Assembly: GCA_020025775.1 (NCBI GenBank)
Contig: JAHHRN010000001.1
Coordinates: 310,001 to 374,000 of the forward strand
Direction: 5' to 3'
Length of the DNA stretch: 64,000 nucleotides
From: Acutalibacter sp.
GTDB lineage: Bacteria; Bacillota; Clostridia; Oscillospirales; Acutalibacteraceae
Part shown: positions 42,515 through 50,739 of the stretch, piece by piece
Layout: every line of letters begins with the position of its first letter
Numbering within the stretch: position 1 is the stretch's first letter
The notes under the pieces: generated by a model
What the model was told of the DNA's origin: nothing
Seen by the model: only the letters and a program-made list of their open reading frames with translations
Database searches by the model: none
Program-made: the position numbers and the translations under genes

Positions 42515-43711
42515 TTGGCTATTTTAGAAAGATTCAGAAAATCCAAAACTAGAAAAGAACAGAAAGAGCCTGTGCTTTCGGTAGAGGGACAGGAAAAGAA
42601 GCATCCGTTTTTACTGCTTTCAGAATATGTCGCACCGCCGTCTGTGAGCGGGGATTTATTTTTATCTTTGCGCGAAGCGATTCCGATTATTGACGCGGCG
42701 ATTACGAAGCTCGTTAGGCTCACCGGCGGCTTTTATGTGGAATGCGATTCCCCGCGTTTTCAAAAGGTTTTGGACCGCTTTCAGGAGGAAATCCCCTCGG
42801 ACTGCGGCAGTGTATCGCTCCAAAGCTTTCTCGATACCTATTTTGAGGAGCTTTTGACCTTCGGCACGGCAGTGGCGGAAATGGTAAAGGATGAGGACGG
42901 CGCGATTTCCTATTTATATACCGCGCCGCGTAAGGATTACCTTTTAAAGCGCTCCAAAACGGATTTCAAACGGGCACAGGTGCTTTTAAATGACGGCGGC
43001 AACGGGACTCCACTTCCGAGACAGGAAAATTTCCTCACTACGGCGCTCAACGCCCAGCCCGGTGCGGTATACGGCACATCCATTTTAGAGGGCTTGCCGT
43101 TTGTCAGCTCCGTGCTTTTGAAAATCTATGAATCCATAGAGAAAAACTGGGAGCGTGTGGGCAATGTGCGTTTCGCCGTGACCTATAAGCCGCCGGAGGA
43201 TTTGGGCGGTAAGGCGTTCGCGAAAGAACGTGCGATGCAGATTGCTAACGAGTGGAGCAGTGCGATGCGTAGCGCCGAGGTGCGCGATTTTGTGTCGGTC
43301 GGGGATGTGCAGATTAAAGCTATCGGTGCGGATAATCCGATTTTAGACAGTGAAATCCCCGTGCGCCAGATGCTCGAGCAGATTGTGGCGAAGCTCTCTT
43401 TGCCGCCGTTCATGCTTGGTCTTTCCTGGTCGACCACCGAACGTATGGCGGCGGAGCAGGAGGATGTTTTAACAACGGAGCTTTTGCACTATCGCCGTGT
43501 GCTCACCCCTGTCATCCAGCAAATCTGCAAAACGCATTTGCTCGCCTTCGGCTACACGGGTGAGATTCGCGTGCACTGGAAGGACATCACCTTAGAGGAT
43601 ACACTCGACAGGGCACAGGTACGCAATTTGGATGCCAAGACACAGGAAATCTTAGAAAAGCTCTCGAAAGAGGGCAAAAAAGAGGAGGAAGAACATGCAA
43701 AAGAGCTTTGA
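42515..43711 (+). CDS. Phage portal protein
   Basis: A 398-residue portal, the ring through which DNA is packed. Recognisable segments: an N-terminal PPSVSGDLFLSLREAIPIIDAA helix, NAQPGAVYGTSI (about 187-198), a middle stem with QMLEQIVAKLSLPPFMLGL (about 297-315) and a helical C-terminus ending in charged KEGKKEEEEHAKEL. The frame is open from 42479, but GGGAGGTG lies 5 bases before TTG 42515, which directly follows the terminase stop. It overlaps the protease gene by 17 bases. Confidence 0.9.
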   Translation: MAILERFRKSKTRKEQKEPVLSVEGQEKKHPFLLLSEYVAPPSVSGDLFLSLREAIPIIDAAITKLVRLTGGFYVECDSPRFQKVLDRFQEEIPSDCGSVSLQSFLDTYFEELLTFGTAVAEMVKDEDGAISYLYTAPRKDYLLKRSKTDFKRAQVLLNDGGNGTPLPRQENFLTTALNAQPGAVYGTSILEGLPFVSSVLLKIYESIEKNWERVGNVRFAVTYKPPEDLGGKAFAKERAMQIANEWSSAMRSAEVRDFVSVGDVQIKAIGADNPILDSEIPVRQMLEQIVAKLSLPPFMLGLSWSTTERMAAEQEDVLTTELLHYRRVLTPVIQQICKTHLLAFGYTGEIRVHWKDITLEDTLDRAQVRNLDAKTQEILEKLSKEGKKEEEEHAKEL

Positions 43712-44663
43712 CGCGAATGCGGCGGGCACAGAGGTGCCGAGCGACGAAACCATGGCGCTCATCAACCGCTTTACGCAAAAGGAGCTGGGAAAGGATGAGG
43801 TCTTTGTCTTTTCCGCCGTGCTTTGCGACAACGAAATCGACCGTGATTTCGAACGCTTTTCGGCAGAAAGCTTAAAAGCCCTTGCCCCCTTGTTTTTGGG
43901 CAAGACGGCAATTAAAAATCACAGCATGAATGCCGATGACCAGAGCGCCAGAACCTTTAAAACGGAGGTGATTTGCGACGAAACACGAAAGAACAGCCTC
44001 GGCGAGCCTTACACCTATTTAAAGGCTTATTGCTATATGCCGAGACTGCCCAAAAACGAAGAACTGATTGCGGAAATCGGTGCAGGTATTAAAAAGGAGG
44101 TCTCGGTGAGCTGTGCGGTGCAAAAGGCGGTTTGCTCCGTCTGTGGTAAGGATGAAAGACAGGAGCCTTGCCAGCATCGCCGCGGCAGAATCTACGGCGA
44201 CACCCTTTGCCATTTCAGCTTAGAAGAGCCGACCGATGCCTATGAGTGGTCCTTTGTTGCCGTGCCTGCACAGAAAAATGCGGGTGTGACCAAGAGCTTT
44301 TCTCTCGAAAAGGTTTTGGAAAAGGCGGTGAAAACCGAAAAGGCCGAGGGAATTTATCTCACCAAGGCCGAAGCCGGTAAACTGCAAAAGGAATTTGCGG
44401 CGTTAAAGGCAAAAGCGGCGGACGGAGAGCGTTATTTGGCGGTATTGCGCGAAACGTTTCTGAAAGAAAGTGCTAAGGCGTTCCCGACGTTTTCCGAGGA
44501 AATGCGTCAGGCGATTTGCCGTGACCTTTCCACCGAAGAGCTGCAAACCGCCTGCGAGGCATTTAAAGAAGCCCGCAAAACGGCGCAAATCCCCGTACCG
44601 CTTTTGGCGGCAAGAAAAAACACAGGTGAAAAAGCCGTGCAGAATACGGCATTCAAATTTTAA
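43695..44663 (+). CDS. Phage prohead protease-scaffold protein
   Basis: A 322-residue protein placed between portal and capsid. The N-terminal half (to about 190) looks like a prohead protease: AIKNHSM (candidate catalytic His), then a KKEVSVSC strand (candidate Ser) and EWSFVAVPAQKNAGV. It carries an unusual cysteine-rich insertion CSVCGKDERQEPCQH that could bind zinc. The C-terminal half is helical and charged (LQKEFAALKAKAADG and following), like a scaffold. GGAGGAAG precedes ATG 43695. The position in the operon supports the call; the family is divergent and I cannot name it more precisely. Confidence 0.75.
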   Translation: MQKSFDANAAGTEVPSDETMALINRFTQKELGKDEVFVFSAVLCDNEIDRDFERFSAESLKALAPLFLGKTAIKNHSMNADDQSARTFKTEVICDETRKNSLGEPYTYLKAYCYMPRLPKNEELIAEIGAGIKKEVSVSCAVQKAVCSVCGKDERQEPCQHRRGRIYGDTLCHFSLEEPTDAYEWSFVAVPAQKNAGVTKSFSLEKVLEKAVKTEKAEGIYLTKAEAGKLQKEFAALKAKAADGERYLAVLRETFLKESAKAFPTFSEEMRQAICRDLSTEELQTACEAFKEARKTAQIPVPLLAARKNTGEKAVQNTAFKF

Positions 44664-44683
44664 AAGAGAAAGGAAATGTTATT

Positions 44684-45685
44684 ATGGCACAATTTGAAAC
44701 TTTAAAACTCGACAAGGGTCTTTATACTTCTGCAAAGGGCTTTACCGCAGAACTGGAAAATGTGGACCCGTCCGAAAACTATAAGGGCACCGCCTTAGAG
44801 GGCCTCGATGCGTTTGAAAGACAGTTAAAGCGCTTTGACATTAAAATTCACGGTGCCGGCAGCGACAGCATCGAGAAATTCTTTAAAACCAGCGACAGCG
44901 CCGCGCTTTTCCCCGAATATGTGGCACGTGCCGTGCGCAAGGGCTTGGAGGAAGCGGACGTCTTGAAGGACCTTATCGCCACCAAGACCAATATCAACGG
45001 CATGGATTACCGCACCATCGCTTCCGTGCCGACCGATGCGGAAAAGGAACTCAAAATCACTGCCGAGGGTGCGGCAATTCCCGAAACTGCCGTTCATACA
45101 CAGGAAAATCTTGTGAAGCTTAAAAAGCGCGGCAGAATGCTCGTAGCCTCCTATGAAGCCCTCCGCTTCCAGAGACTCGACCTTTTCACCGTCACCTTGA
45201 AGCAGATTGGCGCGTACATCGCCAGAACCCAGCTCAAGGATGCTGTGGAGGTTCTCGAAAAGGGCGACGGCAACAGCAATCCCGCACCTGTGGTCAGCCT
45301 CAATTCTAAGCCCCTCGACTATGCGGCTTTGGTCGATTTCTGGAACGGTTTCGACCCTTATGCACTCAATACCATGATCGCCGCACCCGACAGAGCGGCG
45401 GCAATTCTCAAAATGCCCGAAATGCGCGACGCGGCGGCAGGTCTTACCTTCCACGGCACCGGCAAGGCAGTGACACCCTTCGGTGCAAAGCTCTTAAAGA
45501 GCGCGGCTGTACCGACCGGCAAGCTCATCGGTCTTGATAAGACCTGCGCCCTCGAAATGGTAACTGCCGGCGGCATTTTGACCGAATACGATAAGCTCAT
45601 CGACAAACAGCTCGAGCGTGCGGCGATCACCCAGATTTCCGGCTTCTCCAAAATCTACACAGACGCGGCTAAGGTGCTCGCTTAA
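44684..45685 (+). CDS. Phage major capsid protein, HK97-like
   Basis: A 333-residue protein following the protease gene. Its layout fits an HK97-type coat: a helical N-terminal section (about 1-75), then an alpha/beta body with DVLKDLIATKTNINGMDYRT (N-arm and E-loop region) and EGAAIPETAVHTQENLVKLKK, and a C-terminal A-domain with YALNTMIAAPDRAAAIL and ILTEYDKLID. GAGAAAGGAAA precedes ATG 44684. The N-terminal helical part is probably not removed as a separate delta domain, but cleavage cannot be judged from sequence. Its abundance should exceed that of its neighbours if the cassette is expressed. Confidence 0.85.
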   Translation: MAQFETLKLDKGLYTSAKGFTAELENVDPSENYKGTALEGLDAFERQLKRFDIKIHGAGSDSIEKFFKTSDSAALFPEYVARAVRKGLEEADVLKDLIATKTNINGMDYRTIASVPTDAEKELKITAEGAAIPETAVHTQENLVKLKKRGRMLVASYEALRFQRLDLFTVTLKQIGAYIARTQLKDAVEVLEKGDGNSNPAPVVSLNSKPLDYAALVDFWNGFDPYALNTMIAAPDRAAAILKMPEMRDAAAGLTFHGTGKAVTPFGAKLLKSAAVPTGKLIGLDKTCALEMVTAGGILTEYDKLIDKQLERAAITQISGFSKIYTDAAKVLA

Positions 45686-45702
45686 CGCCGGGAGGTGGAG
45701 AG

Positions 45703-46065
45703 ATGCTGGATACCATTCAGATAGCCGGGATTCTTATGCGGTTCGGCGGCCTCTCCAAGGAAGAGCTTGCCGATGCCATGCCCGTGGTCGCGGTTTGTGC
45801 CGCCCAGTGCTTTAAAAGACTGAAAGACCCCAAATTTGCGAGCGAGCCTGCTGTCTTAGAGGCGGCGGCAGCGATTGCCAATTATCGCCTTTTACTGCGT
45901 TCCCCGAAGCTGCGCGAGGGCGAAACTGCATTTCGTGCCGGAGAGGTCAGTGTGCACAGCAGTCCGCAGGTGCTTTTGGAAGCGGCTGTGTGTCTGCGGG
46001 ATGACTGTCTGCTTGCCGCCGCACCGTATTTAAAAGACGATGATTTCGTCTTTGCGCAGGTGTAG
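45703..46065 (+). CDS. Phage head-tail connector-like protein (gp6-type)
   Basis: A 120-residue all-helical protein downstream of the capsid gene. Size and place match the gp6-type connector that docks on the portal. It contains LSKEELADAMPVVAVCAAQCF and a YRLLLRSPKLREGE segment. GGGAGGTGG lies before ATG 45703. Similarity cannot be confirmed by eye; the call is positional. Confidence 0.55.
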   Translation: MLDTIQIAGILMRFGGLSKEELADAMPVVAVCAAQCFKRLKDPKFASEPAVLEAAAAIANYRLLLRSPKLREGETAFRAGEVSVHSSPQVLLEAAVCLRDDCLLAAAPYLKDDDFVFAQV

Positions 46066-46067
46066 CC

Positions 46068-46367
46068 ATGGAGTTTAACAGCAGTTATGCGCGCAGTGTG
46101 TATCTCGAGGACGGGGCTTGGAAGTCTCCGCTTTTTAAAGCGTATTTACAGCCGACCAAGCGCCTTCCGGAAGAAGATGTTACGCTTCTCGGCAGAATCG
46201 TGCGCGAACCCTATCTTTACATAGGGCCTGCCGCGCATGATCTTAGTAGACTTTCGAAAGAAGCTCGCCTTGTGGACAGCGAACACAGTCGCTATCGCAT
46301 TTTGCACGCGCAGAAAATTTATAAAGGGGATAAGGTCTTTTACATTCGGGCCATTTTAGAAAAATAA
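46068..46367 (+). CDS. Phage head completion/adaptor-like protein
   Basis: A 99-residue beta-rich protein that begins 2 bases after the connector stop, so it is probably coupled. It resembles small head-tail adaptors in size and in the RYRILHAQKIYKGDKVFYIRAIL ending, but I do not recognise a family. Its position between the connector and the next small gene is the main support. Confidence 0.5.
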   Translation: MEFNSSYARSVYLEDGAWKSPLFKAYLQPTKRLPEEDVTLLGRIVREPYLYIGPAAHDLSRLSKEARLVDSEHSRYRILHAQKIYKGDKVFYIRAILEK

Positions 46368-46385
46368 CGGAAAGGAAGAGGAACT

Positions 46386-46817
46386 ATGCTTGTAGCCAGT
46401 GGCTATTTAGATAAGCTGGTGCAGGATTTCACAAGCGACCCGAGCTTTTCGGATTTGGATTTTAAAATCGCTTATGAAAACAGCATTTGCACAACGCCGG
46501 TGTCGAAACCGATTGTGGCATTCACAACCGATAAAACAACTATCGGCGAACAGCTGACACGCTATAATCCCGACGGCTCTCAGATTATTTCGAAGGGTCG
46601 AATTGTGGATACAGTGGTGAAAGTGGCAATTTTTGTGCCGTATGAAAGCGGCGCGGTCAAATCGTTTCAGGTCTTTGACCGGGTGTTTACCAAGTTGCTC
46701 TATGAGTCGGCGTTGAATATCACCGGCGCCCATTGCTATGACAGCAACTATAACAAAAAGTGCGGCGCCTTGGAGCTGAACGCGGATTTCACCATTCACA
46801 CAAGAGAAGAAAAGTAA
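46386..46817 (+). CDS. Phage neck/tail-completion-like protein
   Basis: A 143-residue protein, last gene of the cassette. The middle has GEQLTRYNPDGSQIISKGRI, and the end has HCYDSNYNKKCGALELNADFTIHTREE, a pattern seen in tail-terminator or neck proteins. GGAAAGGAAGAGG precedes ATG 46386. It is followed at once by a strong terminator where tail genes would be expected, so the cassette stops here. Confidence 0.5.
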   Translation: MLVASGYLDKLVQDFTSDPSFSDLDFKIAYENSICTTPVSKPIVAFTTDKTTIGEQLTRYNPDGSQIISKGRIVDTVVKVAIFVPYESGAVKSFQVFDRVFTKLLYESALNITGAHCYDSNYNKKCGALELNADFTIHTREEK

Positions 46818-46819
46818 AA

Positions 46820-46853
46820 AAAGGCTGTGCCCGGAAAGGGTACAGCCTTTTTG
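46820..46853 (+). terminator. Terminator closing the head cassette
   Basis: AAAGGCTGTGCCC (46820-46832) pairs with GGGTACAGCCTTT (46838-46850; one mismatch), followed by TT and G. Confidence 0.93.
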
Positions 46854-47341
46854 CATTAGAAAAGCAGAAAGAAATCGAAAAGAAAATTTCCGGCTTTTAG
46901 TGGCAGAAAAGCTCTTAGCTTTGTTTACAAAAATTTCTTTAAATTATGGGAATATTTGACAATGGCAAATTGCACAAGAAAAAAATTCATATCTTAACTA
47001 AGACGCTTTCCAAAGCGTATATTTTGTAAAGAAACGAAAACAAATAGTAGTGTCCAAAAGTTTTGATAAAGTTTATAAACAATGTTCAAAACTTTCTAAG
47101 TTTCTTATTTTTCGTGATTTTTGGGCTACTTATTAACACTTTGAACAGAGTTTTGAACATTTTTGAACATTAAAAAGCTATACTCTCTGTATATTTACAG
47201 TTTGTTCAAATTTGGTTAAAATCCCATATTGACAAAAAACGCCGTTTTTTGTTGCACAAAATTCCCGGAAATTTTTGTATAGTATTCTTAAAAATGCCGA
47301 TACTAAAGCTTGAAACAAACAGAAAGAAAAGGAGCGTTTTT
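46854..47341. other. Gene-free AT-rich region
   Basis: About 490 bases, clearly more AT-rich than the neighbourhood. It contains the TTTGAACA repeat array, a palindrome ACGCTTTCCAAAGCGT near 47003 and a TTGACA near 47229. No gene starts before 47342. Confidence 0.7.
47083..47210. repeat. Array of five TTTGAACA / TGTTCAAA boxes
   Basis: The 8-mer occurs at 47083-47090 (minus), 47140-47147, 47152-47159 and 47162-47169 (plus) and 47203-47210 (minus): five copies in 128 bp. Spacings between plus copies are 12 and 10 bases, about one helical turn. Confidence 0.8.
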
Positions 47342-47611
47342 ATGGTGAAAGGCATCAATCGACAGGTTCTCGAAATTCGGGAAACCGGCTCTAAATATTT
47401 TGAACGCGCTTTTTTCTTTGTGAATCCCGATTATGCAAAAACCGACGAGAAAAAACTGCGCGCGGCGGCTGAATCCGCCCTTTGTTCTGCCGACCGTGTG
47501 CCGAAAACTGGGAAGCGAAAGGCAAAGGGTAAGCAGATTTGCCTTTTAACGCTTTCCTTTTTAGGGGCGGCAGGCGGTGGTGCACTTCTAACGGCACTCT
47601 TTCTGCATTAA
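47342..47611 (+). CDS. Small membrane-anchored hypothetical protein
   Basis: An 89-residue protein: a soluble, basic N-terminal domain (MVKGINRQVLEIRETGSK, then YFERAFFFVNPDYA), a Lys/Arg stretch (KTGKRKAKGK, about 57-66) and one C-terminal membrane segment (about 69-88). AAAGGAG lies 7 bases before ATG 47342; the longer open frame from 47249 lacks any site. The tail-anchor-like topology leaves the domain in the cytoplasm. I have the impression that it is a widespread clostridial hypothetical but I cannot assign a function. It stands next to the TTTGAACA array, which may control it. Confidence 0.75.
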   Translation: MVKGINRQVLEIRETGSKYFERAFFFVNPDYAKTDEKKLRAAAESALCSADRVPKTGKRKAKGKQICLLTLSFLGAAGGGALLTALFLH

Positions 47612-47725
47612 AGCCTTTTAATACTAAAGAAAAGACTTTTAAAGCACTTTAATGAGCTACCGAAGGTATTCTCCTAAAATATGCAAACCCGGTATCCAGC
47701 TTTTAAACAGACAATAAAATAGCAT

Positions 47726-47774
47726 AGAAAAAGACTACCCCGCCTCCTGTAAGCACACAGGAAGCGGGGCAGTC
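47726..47774 (-). terminator. Terminator of the P-type ATPase gene
   Basis: On the minus strand GACTGCCCCGCTTCCTGT pairs with ACAGGAGGCGGGGTAGTC (mismatches at two sites) around a short loop, and CTTTTTC follows at 47732-47726. Confidence 0.88.
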
Positions 47775-47818
47775 TAATATGGGAAAACGCCAACTAATGT
47801 CGCATTTGATAAGGTCAA

Positions 47819-50488
47819 TTATTTCGCATTGGCTTTGTGCTTCGTCACAGCTCTTTGAATCAGCTTAACAATTTCAACTAAGGGAACAATCGCGAAGGCG
47901 AGTGCCATAGCTGTAATATATTCTACAAAGCTGATGTGTGTGAAGCCGAAGGCGTCGGAAAGGCCAGGGCAATAGATAACGAAGGTCGTGGTGATAAAGG
48001 ACATGAGCGTGGAGAGCGCCAAGAACTTGTTGTGGCTGCCCTGCATCGCCATCTTAATTACGGAGCCTTTTTGCGAACGCATGTTGAGCGAGTGGAAGAT
48101 TTCGCACATGGACATGGTTAAGAATGCCATGGTCATGCCGTCGGGGCTGTTTACAATTTCCCATCTGCCGGCTTCGATGAAATGACCGATGAAGTAAGCG
48201 GCAAGGGTTAAAATGGTAACGAATAAGCCCTGGTAAGCGACGTCGAAGCCGACACCGCCGGCGAAAATACCGTCTGTTGCTTTACGGGGCGGACGCTGCA
48301 TGAGGTCTTTTTCACCCTTTTCCATGCTGAGCGCGAGTGCCGGGAAGCAGTCGGTTACAAGGTTAATCCAAAGTAAGTGTACGGGCTGTAAAATGGTGAA
48401 GCCTAAGAGGTTTGCGGCGAAAATCGAAAGTACCTCACTGAGGTTGGATGCCAAAAGGAACTGGATAGATTTACGAATGTTGTCGTAAATACGTCTGCCT
48501 TCCTTAACAGCGGAAACGATGGTTGCGAAGTTATCATCCGCAAGAACCATGTCGGCAACGTTCTTGGTAACGTCTGTACCGGTAATACCCATGCCGACGC
48601 CGATGTCTGCACTCTTAATGGAGGGTGCATCGTTTACGCCGTCACCGGTCATCGCGGTAACTAAGCCCTGTTTCTTGAGGGCGTTAACAATACGAACCTT
48701 GTGCTCCGGCTGAACTCGTCCGTAAACAGAGTAGTGAAGTACGGTCTTTTCGAAATCTTCATCCGAAATTTCGTCAAGCTCTGCACCGGTAAGAGCTTCG
48801 TCTGCGCTCTTTACAATGCCAAGCTCGGTAGCAATGGCTACTGCGGTGTCCTTATGGTCGCCGGTAATCATAATCGGACGGATGCCTGCTCTGCGGCACT
48901 CGTCGATAGCGGCTTTAACTTCGGGACGAACGGGGTCGATCATACCGACAAGACCTAAGAAAACAAGGTTGTTTTCAAGGGCTTCGGGGCTTTGGTCTGC
49001 GGGCATATCGTCATACGTTTTGAAGCTACAGGCGAGTACGCGCAATGCCTTATCGGCAAAGGCTTTGTTGTGGGCGAGGATTTCTGCTCTGTCCTCGGCG
49101 GTGATGTCGCGGACTTTGCCGTCCTTTAAAATCTGGGTGCAATCCTTTAAGACAACATCGGGTGCGCCCTTTGTGAATTGCAGGAAGCCTTCTTCGGTTT
49201 TGTGAACGGTGGACATCTTTTTACGCATGGAGTCGAAGGGTGCTTCGCCTACACGCGGCATGGTTTTTAAGAGGTCATTCTTATTGAAGTTGAGAGAAAG
49301 ACCATAGTTTACGAGTGCGGCTTCTGTCGGTTCACCGACCAAATTGCCGTCATCGTCGATATGCACGTCGGTGCAAAGGGTCATGCCCTGTGCCAAAAGC
49401 TCTTCATTATCGCCGTAATGCTCTACAACGGTCATCTTATTCTGGGTAAGTGTACCGGTTTTATCGGAGCAGATGACCTGTGCACAGCCGAGGGTTTCAA
49501 CGGCGGTCAAGCGGCGAACAATCGCATTTTTCTTAGACATATTGGTAACGCCGATAGAAAGCACGACGGTAACAACAGCGACAAGACCTTCGGGAATCGC
49601 GGCAACAGCCAGAGAAACCGCAATCATGAAGGAATTCAAGAGGAAGGAGAAATCGGGCACACCGCCGGTTACATAGCGGCGAATGATGTCGAAAATGAAC
49701 ATAAACACACAAATGCCCAAAACGATGCCGCTGAGGATTTTACTGAGCTGTGCAAGCTTTAACTGTAAGGGCGTCTGGGAATCCTTTGCATCGGCAAGTG
49801 CGCCTGCAATTTTACCCATTTCGGTGTCCATGCCTGTCCCGGTAACGACCGCTTTACCGTGGCCGTATACAACGGAGGAGCCCATATACATCATGTTTTT
49901 ACGGTCACCGAGCGGAACATCCTTCTGGTCACCTAACAGGAGTGTATCAATTTTCTTTAAAACGGGTACGCTTTCGCCGGTCAGCGCGGCTTCTTCAATC
50001 TTGAGGCTGGCGCTTTCCAGGATTCGTGCATCGGCGGGTACGGCATCGCCGGCTTCTAAGAGAATCACATCGCCGACAACGAGGTCAGAGCTGTGGATTT
50101 CCATAACCTTGCCGTCACGCATGACTTTAGAGGTCGCAGCAGCCATTTCCTGTAAGGCTTCAATGGCTTTTTCGGCTTTGCTTTCTTGATATACGCCGAG
50201 CACAGCATTCAAAATAACAACAGCTAAGATGATGATAACATCGGTCGGGAATTCGTGCTCCATAGCGGCGGTGATAGCCGAAATGGCTGCCGCAGCGATT
50301 AAGATTAAAATCATTGGATCACAAAATTGTTCAAAAAGACGGCGCCAGATGCTTTTCTTTTTGCCCTCTTTTAACTTGTTCGGTCCGTTTTCGGCGAGTC
50401 TTTTTTCCGCTTCAGCCGCTGTTAGACCGGTTTCTTGGGTTTGAAGTTCGCTAAAAACTTCGTCTGTTGACTGCAAATATGCTTTCAT
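47819..50488 (-). CDS. P-type cation ATPase (Ca/Mn exporter type)
   Basis: An 889-residue P2-type ATPase. Motifs: TGES (actuator domain), SDKTGTLTQ with phosphorylated Asp near 343, a nucleotide domain with KGAPD, and TGDGVNDAPS in the hinge. About ten membrane segments; the PEGL in the fourth segment (AAIPEGLVAVV) supplies cation ligands, as in SERCA-type pumps. AGGAGGACGC precedes ATG 50488. The yybP-ykoY manganese riboswitch in its leader argues that the physiological substrate is Mn2+ (as for Lactococcus YoaB), with Ca2+ as an alternative. This inference rests on the riboswitch. It is transcribed alone, with its own terminator. Confidence 0.93.
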   Translation of the reverse strand: MKAYLQSTDEVFSELQTQETGLTAAEAEKRLAENGPNKLKEGKKKSIWRRLFEQFCDPMILILIAAAAISAITAAMEHEFPTDVIIILAVVILNAVLGVYQESKAEKAIEALQEMAAATSKVMRDGKVMEIHSSDLVVGDVILLEAGDAVPADARILESASLKIEEAALTGESVPVLKKIDTLLLGDQKDVPLGDRKNMMYMGSSVVYGHGKAVVTGTGMDTEMGKIAGALADAKDSQTPLQLKLAQLSKILSGIVLGICVFMFIFDIIRRYVTGGVPDFSFLLNSFMIAVSLAVAAIPEGLVAVVTVVLSIGVTNMSKKNAIVRRLTAVETLGCAQVICSDKTGTLTQNKMTVVEHYGDNEELLAQGMTLCTDVHIDDDGNLVGEPTEAALVNYGLSLNFNKNDLLKTMPRVGEAPFDSMRKKMSTVHKTEEGFLQFTKGAPDVVLKDCTQILKDGKVRDITAEDRAEILAHNKAFADKALRVLACSFKTYDDMPADQSPEALENNLVFLGLVGMIDPVRPEVKAAIDECRRAGIRPIMITGDHKDTAVAIATELGIVKSADEALTGAELDEISDEDFEKTVLHYSVYGRVQPEHKVRIVNALKKQGLVTAMTGDGVNDAPSIKSADIGVGMGITGTDVTKNVADMVLADDNFATIVSAVKEGRRIYDNIRKSIQFLLASNLSEVLSIFAANLLGFTILQPVHLLWINLVTDCFPALALSMEKGEKDLMQRPPRKATDGIFAGGVGFDVAYQGLFVTILTLAAYFIGHFIEAGRWEIVNSPDGMTMAFLTMSMCEIFHSLNMRSQKGSVIKMAMQGSHNKFLALSTLMSFITTTFVIYCPGLSDAFGFTHISFVEYITAMALAFAIVPLVEIVKLIQRAVTKHKANAK

Positions 50489-50512
50489 ACTGCGTCCTCC
50501 TTTGTAGTTACT

Positions 50513-50690
50513 TATAAAAAAAGACCTTCGACAAAGCTTGGACTTACTTTGTCGAAGGTCTCGCTACCGAAAATTGAACTGCACCGAAACACTCGACACA
50601 TTTCCAATCTTAAGTCCCTCAGCCAGCCGCAGTGCGACACGATGTTGACAGAGGGAAAAAAGCTACTCCCCTTCAAGGAATAGTATCTAC
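50513..50690 (-). ncRNA. yybP-ykoY manganese riboswitch with terminator
   Basis: On the minus strand the leader reads TTGAAGGGGAGTAGC, CTGTCAACA and later TTCGGTAGCGAGACCTTCGA, the conserved pieces of the yybP-ykoY motif; TTGAAGG (50677-50671) pairs with CCTTCGA in P1. The 3' strand of P1 is also the 5' arm of a 14-bp terminator (GACCTTCGACAAAG / CTTTGTCGAAGGTC, 50560-50523) followed by seven U's. The two folds exclude each other. Mn2+ binding should hold P1, block the terminator and turn the ATPase gene on. Confidence 0.93.
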
Positions 50691-50702
50691 ATACTGTAGT
50701 AA

Positions 50703-50732
50703 AGAATACCATATTGACCCTAGGATTGTCAA
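50703..50732 (-). promoter_or_regulatory. Promoter of the riboswitch-controlled ATPase gene
   Basis: Minus strand TTGACA (50732-50727), 18-bp spacer, TATTCT (50708-50703). The start would lie just before the riboswitch aptamer. Confidence 0.7.
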
Positions 50733-50739
50733 GCGAATT

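Noticed and set aside
40516..47341. A complete prophage with attachment sites
   Set aside because: No tRNA, direct repeat ends, integrase, repressor, tail or lysis gene could be seen, so only a head cassette is claimed.
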